This document shows, piece after piece, positions 53,694 to 62,899 of a stretch of 64,000 nucleotides of DNA. The notes under the pieces are model-generated. The model made no database searches. It was not told the DNA's origin and was given only the letters and a program-made list of their open reading frames with translations. This stretch comes from Linepithema humile. Its lineage: Eukaryota > Arthropoda > Insecta > Hymenoptera > Formicidae. The DNA is taken from contig NC_090130.1 of the NCBI RefSeq assembly GCF_040581485.1, forward strand, positions 16,309,656 through 16,373,655, given 5' to 3'. Each line of letters starts with the position of its first letter. The first letter of the stretch is position 1. The position numbers were made by a program, and so were the translations under genes.

Positions 53694-54365
53694 ATGAGTA
53701 TCCAATTCATCAACACCAAAAACCTATCCCGCTCCACCATGGGAGTTAGGGTAGTGAAAGTAATATCACCTACATTATTCTGGGTCCACCTCACCCACTG
53801 CGATAAGCAGTTTGATGAATTTATGGAAGACCTGAACGAATATATGGACCGAAGAAAAGATAAATTCCTAATCATTCCGTATTATCTAAAAGAAGGTGAC
53901 GTAGTAGCGGCCCGCACGAACAAAGGATGGCAAAGAGCCGTCCTCATAAAATTTAATAAAGACGACACCGTGCAGTTGATGCTGCGAGACTGGGGAGCGT
54001 TCATACGCCACCCAAAATACGGCCTATATCGATTGCCGGACCATTTCTTCACCGAAAACTGGCACGCCATACCGTGTGGCCTTGCTTACGCCAAGACCGC
54101 CACCCAAGGATTACTGGCCCCACAGGGTCAAAACGCTGTTGAAGGGCCTAACCGAAAACCGGGAAGGAAGCTTCCAGATACTCAAACCCATAAGAGAAGA
54201 AGGTGCACTGGTCCGTCTCACTATAGTGCAGCAGCGAGGCGTCATTGCTCAAGATGTGTTACAAGACCTTATGCACCTAGGGGTCGTACAAAGGGCCTTG
54301 ACCCCCGCTGTGGTAGTATATCCCACAGTAAACATGTAAACAAGTTAGATTTAAGATTCACTTAG
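53694..54365 (+). CDS. Extended Tudor-domain protein carried by the retroelement
   Basis: The 223-codon frame reads as an extended Tudor domain to about residue 131. The SN-like lead-in is VRVVKVISPTLFWVHL and LNEYMD (18-50); the Tudor core is EGDVVAA, WQRAVL, VQLMLRDWGAFI (68-104); then LYRLPDHF and HAIPCGLA. From about 54085 the second half of the fold continues instead in the +1 frame to a stop at 54339 (WPHRVKTLLKGL, DVLQDLMHLGV), so one base-level frameshift is present and the Arg-rich C-terminus of the listed frame is spurious. The family binds dimethylarginine on PIWI-type proteins. It lies downstream of env on the same strand, inside the LTR pair. No retroelement accessory gene of this kind is known to me. 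Confidence 0.8.
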   Translation: MSIQFINTKNLSRSTMGVRVVKVISPTLFWVHLTHCDKQFDEFMEDLNEYMDRRKDKFLIIPYYLKEGDVVAARTNKGWQRAVLIKFNKDDTVQLMLRDWGAFIRHPKYGLYRLPDHFFTENWHAIPCGLAYAKTATQGLLAPQGQNAVEGPNRKPGRKLPDTQTHKRRRCTGPSHYSAAARRHCSRCVTRPYAPRGRTKGLDPRCGSISHSKHVNKLDLRFT

Positions 54366-54408
54366 TAAAATAAATGTTAGTTGTAAGCATTTAAGATAAG
54401 CATTAATT

Positions 54409-54795
54409 ATGGGTATCTCTCTCATTCTAAATTCCACGTTTTTTAAGTTCAATAAAAAAATGTACAAACAAGTTTTTGGTACATCAATGGGTTCTTCATT
54501 ATCCCCCATCATAGCGGATATTATTCTGCAAGACTTAGAATGTTTAGCCATAGAACGTTTACCGTGCACTCCGTCTTTTTATTACAGATATGTTGACGAC
54601 ATCCTTATTGCAGTCCCTAACGACCTTATAAATGAAACTTTTTCCATCTTCAATTCTATACATCCAAGATTACAATTCACACTGGAAGTTAGTAATAAAA
54701 ATCAGATTAATTTTCTCAACGTTTTAATTATTAATGACAACTCGAACATTATTTTTGACATTTTTCACAAATCTACATACTCGGGAAAATATTAA
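54409..54795 (+). pseudogene. Penelope-like reverse transcriptase, C-terminal part
   Basis: 128 residues with QVFGTSMGSSLSPIIADI (the PLE motif normally GSPLSP; Ser replaces Pro) and the catalytic YRYVDDILIAVP. The N-terminal two-thirds of the RT is absent, and the frame ends at a stop before the linker, which continues at about 54796-54845 in another frame. Confidence 0.8.
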
Positions 54796-54845
54796 ATTTC
54801 CATTCACACCACCCTTTAACATACAAAAAAGGCGTTATTATTGGC

Positions 54846-55532
54846 ATGGTTGATAGGGTACTAATGTTATCCCATCCACAATTTCAACAAAAGAATTTAG
54901 AAGACATAATAATTATCTTATTAAACAATAGTTACCCTTTAGATTTTATTTTCTTAACTATTAAAAATAGAATAAAATTTTATATACACAAAAATTTTAA
55001 CAAAAAAGACAATAACAACGCAAATACGAATAATAATAACAAAAGAAAGATTTTTACTGTGCCATATGTAAAAAATTTATCGGAACAATTTGTTCAAATC
55101 TCAAAAAATAACGATTGTATGTTGGCCTTTTCGTGCGACAATAAATTGAACAAATTTATAAAAACTGGAAAAGACTCTCTAGATAGGATGAACCAGTGTG
55201 AAATTGTCTATAAGATTTCTTGTCGAGACTGTGACGCTACGTACGTAGGACAGACAAAAAAACAATTACGGACTAGAATAAAAGAACACAGAACGGATAT
55301 TAATAAAAAATCAGGCTCTCCCTCAGTAATTTCGTGCCACAGAATGGATTTTAATCATGACTTCAAATGGGACGAAATTGATATATTAGACAGAGAACCT
55401 TGTTACAGTAAAAGATTAACTTCCGAAATGCTACATATAAAAAGACAGAATACAGGACTGAACAAACAGGAGGACACAGAATCATTACCGGATACATATC
55501 TTCCAATACTCAAAAAATTCCCCACCCTGTAG
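54846..55532 (+). CDS. Penelope-like GIY-YIG endonuclease
   Basis: 228 residues: linker (HPQFQQKNLEDIIIILLNN), Asn-rich spacer, FTVPYVKNLSEQF, KFIKTGKDSLDRM, then the GIY-YIG domain with IVYKISCRDCDATYVGQT, LRTRIKEH and RMDFNHDFKWDEI. It keeps the YVGQ glycine lost in the copies at 13.8-15.3 kb. Confidence 0.85.
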   Translation: MVDRVLMLSHPQFQQKNLEDIIIILLNNSYPLDFIFLTIKNRIKFYIHKNFNKKDNNNANTNNNNKRKIFTVPYVKNLSEQFVQISKNNDCMLAFSCDNKLNKFIKTGKDSLDRMNQCEIVYKISCRDCDATYVGQTKKQLRTRIKEHRTDINKKSGSPSVISCHRMDFNHDFKWDEIDILDREPCYSKRLTSEMLHIKRQNTGLNKQEDTESLPDTYLPILKKFPTL

Positions 55533-55999
55533 TTTTCGTCTACAACCTATCCCCTCTTTCCTTTCCATCCTACATCCTTACCAGTCGAGTCCCACTCACA
55601 GCCGTGGACACATGTCACAGTTTTAATTTCTTTTACATACTCGTGACGAACCGTTAAGGTATAGATATTCAAAATTAATTTATTTTTATTTTTATTTTTT
55701 TATGTTTTCATATCTTTGTTTTATCTAATTTTTATAATTAATTTCAATTTGGTTTGTTTTTCTAATTTTGCAAGCTAGACGGTCCGTGGCTTCACACATA
55801 TATAACTTTACTAACCACATTGTACTACACGTTTTATCAGAGGTATTTATACACAGAATTTTTTCAATAATTTATTTGAGCCGTGAGAATACCCCTAATT
55901 TGGTTGTTCTTTTTTCACTTTAACAGGATGCGTTTCCTTAGTCAAAAAAATAGTACCAACGCTTTTCTAATTATGTACTAAATTTTATAATTTTTGTAT

Positions 56000-56040
56000 T
56001 ACACTGAAGATGGCCACGTACCTTGGCCGAAACGTCTGTA
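56000..56040 (+). ncRNA. Hammerhead-like motif in PLE tail
   Basis: Stem I TACA/TGTA, core CTGAAGA, stem II GGCC/GGCC, GAAAC, GTC before the 3' strand of stem I. Fits the minimal hammerhead layout reported in Penelope-like elements. Confidence 0.6.
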
Positions 56041-56110
56041 GAAATTTATAATAAATAAAAGGAATTTTTGAGCAAATCGATCCAGCTCTTGCTCTATTGG
56101 CTGTATATAT

Positions 56111-57254
56111 TAAAACGATCATTAACTATAAGTTATAATTAATTTAGTTATTAGAGAGTATTCAGAAGAAGCCACGAAAGCCACAAAATTAATCAATTTA
56201 AAATAGGTAAAAAACAAAATTTTTTCTGTATAAATATAAATAATGTAAAAATATGTTTTAAGTCAGTAGCATCCTCTACTATGGATAAGCCCATTAATAT
56301 ACACATATACTCGTACGAATTATAATTCTTAGGAAATAACATTAACCAGACGAGCAAGTATGGAAATTTTTTTTTCTCGTATTAAAATTACTTGTTAAAG
56401 AAACTAATAAATCTTGATCGACAGTTCCGGAAGAAGGAGTAAAGATAATTATGGTCTAGTATATCACCAGAAGAAAAAGAGAAGGATATCGCAACGGGCA
56501 CTGGCGCAAGGAACCATCAAGGTCCGAGCGTAAAGACCCGCCCAAGGCCTACTCCTGTCCGAGAAACCTCTGCGCTGCAAAAGAAAATTCTAACCAAGTA
56601 AAGTAGAAACAAATATATATATATATATATGTATATTGTGCTATGACGCACTGGTCAAAGATAGTACGCACTCGTAACATCTCTCAATCCGGTCAAAAGA
56701 CCACCCTCCTATGTGAATTCAAATACGATGTACGAGTGGCGAAATAAAAGACCTACATATTGTCGCAAGACCAAGTCGGAAGGATCATCTGTCGGAACAG
56801 ACAATAAAAACGACGCAGGGCGACCATTAAATTAGAAAAGAGACCCTAATGCAAAAAAAAAAAAAAAAAAAAAGGGGGTATAAGTCCGGCCGATCTTTAG
56901 GTCGTTCATTAGAATCCAGAATTGTCAATCACGCAAACATTACATATCAAACATAATATTATTTCAAAGCCACATGAGAAACAGAAAAAAAAGATTCCAT
57001 ACGGGCTCAGCCAAATCTCACGTAAATATCTTCATAAAAAAGGAGATCTTCGTAAATATAAAACTTAGAATAAGTAAAAACAAAAAGGGGAAGAAGAAAG
57101 TGGTTTTGATGGTCGCTTTCTTTTTTCTTCCTCTTAACTAAAATAAGTTAAAACTAATTAAAAATACTAGATACGTGATCCACCATACACTCTTGCGCAA
57201 TGGAAAGAAAATTTCATAGATTGCAAATGTTGTGCACCCCCAACATTTGTCTAA
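56111..57254 (+). other. 3' spacer of the Gypsy-type element
   Basis: No domain recognised. Contains a (TA)n run near 56612-56630, an A-run of about 22 followed by GGGGG at 56852-56878, and a 9-bp hairpin (CAAATGTTG/CAACATTTG, 57223-57250) just before the polypurine tract. Confidence 0.5.
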
Positions 57255-57263
57255 CGCGGGGGG
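57255..57263 (+). promoter_or_regulatory. Polypurine tract
   Basis: The purine-rich run GCGGGGGG directly abuts the TG of the 3' LTR, as expected for plus-strand priming. Confidence 0.65.
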
Positions 57264-58494
57264 TGTTACATCCTACGTCCTGTATGGACCTTTCCCTTGC
57301 ACAAGTTTCTCACGACCAGTCGGGAAAATTCAAAGAAACGTTCCTAGAATATTATTTTAATGATTTAAAATCCCAAATGTACTATAATAATCTTTTAGGC
57401 CTTCAATCGAAAATTTGTCGAGATAAGACACGCGACCGCGATAGTAGACTTTGAATTTTTGCCGACAGAAAAACCAACGGAACAATAAACATGTCATTCG
57501 AGCAATCCATCTATTAATCTTCAAACAACCTTTTTTTTATCTTATTTTTATTAACAACCCCTCGGAAGAAATGTCTCCCTTCCAAAACCCAAAATTTCGA
57601 GTATAAAAAAAAGACACCGACCCGTGAAGCAGGCAGTTAATATAGTTCTCTCAACATCTCTGAATCCAGCTCAATTATTATCGAATCTTAGTTCATACCT
57701 TAATATATTAGAAAAACCGATTGTATCTCAAAGTGCTTGTATATCAATAATTATAGTAAACGTGTTTGTTAAACAATATTTCGATTAAAACCATTTCTCA
57801 CACATTCAACCTACCCCCGCCTCATTCCTAATTGTTTCTTCAGATCAGCACTCAGTATCGATATTTTCGGTGCGGACCATCGCACGTGGTATCGATTTCT
57901 GTATCCCCGCGTATCGTGGTGCGGCCCACCGCACGCTTTACGCCTGGAATTTCTGGACTAACATAAAATTCCTTTCTTATCCCTAAATCCAAAACTCGTC
58001 GCGGAGGAGTGAAGTACCGCGCGCGGCAATTGCTTCTCCAACATATTAAACCAACCTCCGAGCAATATTCGTTATACATCGGTGTTAATACGGACCACTG
58101 AACGACCCAAGAAGATCCAGATATATTTCCTGGACATCCAAGTAGTAAGTCAAAACCTTCATAATTAAATAATTATTAATTGTAAGACCTCTCACCTTCC
58201 TCTTCTAACCCCCCCCCCCCCTTCCCTTTGAAAATCACACGAGGTTCCATCCTTGGTAAAAGGAGTTAAATCTCTTGACCAGAAAACGGAACCACGAACG
58301 ATTGGTTGAGGCCTCTAACAGGGTAATATCGATCTTTACGATCGTTGATCTGTTCTCAGCCAAAGAAAATCGTTCGGCTCGCGCGGTCGCCTCTTCTCAT
58401 ACCGACCAGCGAGGAAACACCATAAAATACTTTTATGGTTGCGTCCGCCCGTATGCCTGACCCTACCCCTTTCCCTCCAGGTTAAGACGTAACA
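57264..58494 (+). repeat. 3' LTR of the Gypsy-type element
   Basis: 1231 bp, starts TGTTACATCC and ends AGACGTAACA; TATAAAAA at 57602-57609. About 1.3% different from the 5' LTR by eye. Confidence 0.92.
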
Positions 58495-58498
58495 TAAC

Positions 58499-58645
58499 AA
58501 AACAATATAGTAAAGTTAACAAGAAATTCTGGTAGAGTTTTGTAAATCTAACAACACAATGTGGTAAGGTTTACAAGAAATTCTGGTAGAGTTTTGTAAA
58601 TCTAACAACACGATGTAGTAAGGTTTACAAGAAATTCTGCTCCTC
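58499..58645 (+). repeat. 54-bp tandem repeat, 2.7 units
   Basis: AAGAAATTCT recurs at 58521, 58575 and 58629. The unit contains GGTAGAGTTTTGTAAATCTA and AACAACAC. It adjoins the LTR element's right target site. Confidence 0.8.
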
Positions 58646-59660
58646 GTTATTTACAAAATATTGGTTTTTAGCCACTCACTCCGCTCCGCGAAATCGCTAA
58701 AGTATACAAAAGTACACAAAAAGGAAGAGGTCGTCGCCCCCCTGCGGTGGGGTTCACGACCTCAAATTTTCCCTCCTTGACCGGGCCTATGCGCCCTTGT
58801 GACGGACATCAAAATGTCACGTCACAGGTTATATAATACGAAGTAAACTCGGATTTAAGAAACGAATAAATTATTGCTTTATCAATACGTATTTTATATG
58901 GTTATATAAAACATAATTTATTTGTTTTTTAAATCCAAATTTTATTTGTATATTTTTAACGTTTAAAACACAAATAATACTTGATATACGAAAACGTATA
59001 TGAGACGGTCATAGAAACGGAAATTATACCCAAGTCATTTACGTTTTACCATATATACCATGTTTACGGGGGCGTTGCAATATAGTACGCAATATACGCT
59101 CCAGCGTAGGGCGCAAAATTTGGAGGGGCGCAACATTTGGAGGAGCGCAAAATTTTATAAATGCCAATAATTTTTTAAGTGTATAAAAATTGACTACTCG
59201 GTCCTCGGTCTGCGAGGATCCGCTCCTACCCGGCTGGATGTGCTTGCTTATAAAACTGTTTAATCGCGTGGCGGCGCAGCAGTGAAAAAAATGACTCGAT
59301 ACGATGCCGCCCGCTTGTAGTATCTCATTTAATCACGTGGCGGCGTAGCGGTGAAAGAAGTTCTCGCTACAGAGTTTGCCTACGTTATAAACTATATAGA
59401 GCGGCGAAATGCGCAAGCGGATAATGTAGAATATATGATTATTGTCATTTGACTTGAGTTCGGACTTTCAGATAATTTTGTTATTGGAAAATAAACACAA
59501 TAAACTATACTTTTCATTTTTTTTAATTTCCTTTTTTCTGGTTTATTATTACTTATTTTTCTTTTTTTTTTGGTTTATAAAATAAATATTCATTTATTGC
59601 ATATATAGGTAAAAAATATACAAATATTTACACGATACTTATACGAAATTATACGAAACC
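58646..59660. other. Intergenic sequence upstream of hAT gene
   Basis: Contains a GC-rich stretch at 58730-58830 and, at 59102, CAGCGTAGGGCGC, a motif of the kind found at ends of hAT elements. No coding. Confidence 0.4.
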
Positions 59661-62221
59661 ATGAGTAATAAAAAACCTTCTGGTTTTCAATTTCGTCAAG
59701 AGAGAAAGAGAAAAGAAGAAGAAAGTAAAAAATTATCGGGTTTATTGACTAAATTTTTAAAAACTACAAATGCTTCCGTTCATTCAACGAGTTCATTGGT
59801 GACAAGCACATCTTCTTGCGTTCTCCCTTTGATGTCTACTTTTTCAGACTCAATACCATCAACGTCGACCGTAGATGTTTCATCTTCTAGAACTCTTCCA
59901 AATTCGATTTCACTTTCTGCTTTAATTCATACTGATACCAATGTTGACGATACTGATATAAATGTTTCTCGATTAGTTCAAATCGATCAATTTGAAGATC
60001 CAGGTCTTTGGCCTGATATAATTTCTCACGATTTCTTGACTCAGATGATTGATCATGGTATTCCCAATCAAATTATGGATTTTAACTTTCCATTAGATTC
60101 AAATAATAGATGTTTTTCAACAACTTTATAAACTCGTATAATGGCTAACGGTGAAAAATTACTCAGAAATTGGTTAATTTATTCAAAATCTAAAAATGCT
60201 GTTTTTTGTTTCTCTTGTTCTTTATATAAATGAAATGAAAATAAATTTTCAAGTTCCTGTGGCTATTCTGATTGGTCGAATATACATCGTGTCGTTAAAG
60301 ATCATGAGCAAACCAAGAAACATCTTGAAACTTTTAAATCTTGGCAACTCTTCGCTAATCGAATGACCTCTCAGCACACTATAGACTTTCATAATGAAAA
60401 AGTTTTAAATATTGAACAAACACATTGGAGGAATGTCTTTAAACGATTAATTCTAATTGTTAAATATCTTGCTCAACAAAATTTAGCTTTTCGAGGTAAA
60501 TCTAATTCTTTATATACCCCAAATAATGGTAATTTCTTGCAACTTGTGCAGACAATAGCCGAATTTGACTCAGTCATGGCTGAACACTTGCGTCGATTTT
60601 TAGAAAAAAAAGAAGGACATCATTATTTAAGTAATACTATTCCAAATGAGCTATTATCATCTATGTCTAAATTAATTTCCGATTCAATAATTTCTTCAAT
60701 TAATTCAAGTAAATATTTTGCGATTATTGCGGATTCAACACCAGATATTTCTCATCAGGAGCAATTAACAATAGTAGTGCGTTTTGTTTTATATAAAAAT
60801 AATCAATTTAAAATTCATGAACACTTTCTTGGTTTTATTAAAGAAAATAATAAAACAGGTGCAGCCATTGCAAATGCTATTTTAGAATTTCTATTAACGA
60901 ATAATTTAGATATACAAAATCTGAGAGGTCAAGGTTATGATAACGGTTCAAATATGAAAGGAAAAAACAATGGAGTACAACAACATATTTTAAATAAGAA
61001 TCCTTTAGCCTTTTTTGTTCCTTGCGCATGCCACTCTTTAAATTTAATAGTAAATGATGCAGCTGATGCATCATTAGAATCGTTTTCATTTTTTTCATTG
61101 ATACAAGAAATTTATAACTTTTTTTCCCGATCTACAAATCGATGGGATATTTTAAAAAAACATTTCGGAAATTCAGACAGTTATGGTTTAACACCAAAAA
61201 ATGTATCAGCTACACGATGGTCATCGCGTGTGAATGCAGTAAAAGCTTTGCGTTATAATTTACCAATTATTTATGACAGTCTTTTAGAGATTTTTGAAAA
61301 TACAGATGATAAAACTATAAAGAATACAGCTCATAGTATTGCCGAAAAAATTTCAAATTATAAATTTATATTATCTGTGCTTTGCTGGTATGATATTTTA
61401 CAAAGAATCAATATTGTGTCAAAATCTTTACAGTCGCATCAAATTAATATACCGCAATGCTTATCTTTAATTGAAAATGTAACTGAGTTTTTAAGAGACT
61501 ACCGTGAAAATGGTTTTATAAATATTGAAATCAATGCCAAAGATCTTGCAGCTCAAATGAACGTTTCTCCAGAATTTCCATCCGTATCGCAATTTCAATT
61601 AAGAAAACGGACACAATTTAGTAATAAAAATGAAGTAATTGCAGATACCAGACAGAAATTTAAAGTAGAATTTTTTAATTATATTATTGACGTAGCTCTA
61701 AATTCGTTAGAAGAACGATTTGAGCAGCTTAACTACCATAATCATGCTTTCAAATTTCTGTATGACATAAATACTTCCGATGTTACATTAAATCAATGCA
61801 AAAACTTTAGAATTTTTTAAAACTTTACAACAAAAACACAAATTGTTCTGACATAAATGCCATTGAACTTTTTGATGAGATAAATTTATATAAAACAACA
61901 TTTTCAGATGTACAACAAAACATTTTGCAATCGCCAATTGATATTTTAAATAAAATAGCTCAAAATGGCTTTCTGGAAATATTTCCGAATTTAACAATAG
62001 CATTTCGGATATTACTAACTATGCCAATATCTGTGGCAACTGGTGAGGCCAGTTTTTCAAAATTAAAATTAATAAAAAATTATCTGAGAAGTACAATGAC
62101 GCAAACACGGTTATCCGATTTAGCAATCATATCAATTGAAAAGGAAGTGGCCAATAATCTCAATTATAAGGACATTATAGAAATATTCGCAAGGGCTAAG
62201 GCCAGAAAACATAATTTTTAA
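59661..62221 (+). pseudogene. hAT transposase (ZMYM1-like type), decayed
   Basis: A single gene in pieces. 59661-60131 is the N-terminus (FQFRQERKRKEEE, FEDPGLWPD). In-frame TAA at 60129 and TGA near 60231 precede the TTF-type zinc finger (CFSCSLY, then DHEQTKKHLE). 60363-61820 is the main domain with IIADSTPDISHQEQ, LRGQGYDNGSNMKG, CACHSLNLIV and SATRWSSR. Frame changes near 61797 and 61845 precede 61925-62221, which has the hAT dimerisation region (GEASFSKLKLIKNYLRSTM). Cut-and-paste enzyme, inactive in this copy. Confidence 0.85.
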
Positions 62222-62899
62222 ATTCTTTTATTATTATTATTCATATATATAAATTTAAAAATATAAAAAATATAAAAATAAAAATTATAAAAAATATAAT
62301 ATAATATAAAAATAATAAAAAAATATCAAAAAATATAAAAAAGCAAAAAAAAACGGAACCGTTATCCTACTACGTCCTCGTCGTGGTTCTGGGTAGCGCT
62401 AAAAGTAGGAATTTTAGAAACCTTTTCTTTTTGCCTCGCGCTTGGAGCGCGCAAGCCTCTTTCAGCGTAGGGGCGCACAGTGGACCGAAACTCTACTGTA
62501 CCATTCAAAATTCGTTCTCTGCCTCAATTTTTATCGGATCTTAATAATTTTTTTTTTTAAATGCTCAGGAAACATAGAGCTTTAAGATAAGATTGCGCGT
62601 TTTTTGATATTGAAGCTTTGAGATAGAAAATTTGGCAGTAAAGTATTGAATAATGAGAAAATGTGCAATGCTTGAAAAATTACTCTCTGTATGTGACTTT
62701 TTTTTGCATGTGTTTATGTGTTTATAAGTGATTGTCTATGTGTGTATGTGTGTGTGTGTGTGTGTGTGTGTATTTGATAAAGGAAAATTAAAAAAATTGA
62801 AAATGTATTTAAAATATAATTAATCAAATATTAATTATAATCAGAGTAATAATTTGTAATATCTTATATAATAAGAAGTTTAATTTCTAATAAAATTTA
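62222..62899. other. 3' side of hAT remnant, non-coding
   Basis: Contains CAGCGTAGGGGCGC at 62467, the same motif as at 59102 but in the same, not inverted, orientation; a (GT)n run at 62745-62770; otherwise nothing recognised. Confidence 0.4.

Larger units (their letters stand above)
54395..56110 (+). mobile_element. Penelope-like element inside the Gypsy-type element
   Basis: A 5'-truncated PLE in the same orientation as its host: RT fragment, GIY-YIG endonuclease, then a 3' tail with hammerhead-like motif and the GAGCAAATCGATCCAGCTCT block. The start is just before the RT ORF, and the end lies near AAAACGAT at about 56115. Target duplication not identified. Confidence 0.8.
43491..58494 (+). 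mobile_element. Complete Gypsy-type element with env and Tudor genes
   Basis: 15,004 bp with two LTRs of about 1.23 kb, TG...CA ends and a TAAC target duplication (43487-43490 and 58495-58498). Order: LTR, tRNA-Pro-type primer site, gag, protease, RT, RNase H, integrase, envelope, Tudor ORF, inserted Penelope-like element, spacer, polypurine tract, LTR. The pol order (RT, RNase H, then integrase) and motifs are Gypsy/Ty3. An env gene would place it with the endogenous-retrovirus-like (errantivirus-type) elements. By eye the LTRs differ at roughly 16 positions plus small indels (about 1.3%), so the insertion is fairly recent, but the coding parts are interrupted. Confidence 0.92.

Noticed and set aside
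54150..54365. Arg-rich C-terminus of the Tudor-frame ORF as a nuclear-localisation tail
   Set aside because: The +1 frame over the same bases continues the Tudor fold, so the Arg-rich reading is a frameshift product.
59102..62480. CAGCGTAGGG(G)CGC motifs as hAT terminal inverted repeats
   Set aside because: Both are in the same orientation, so they cannot be the inverted ends of one element.
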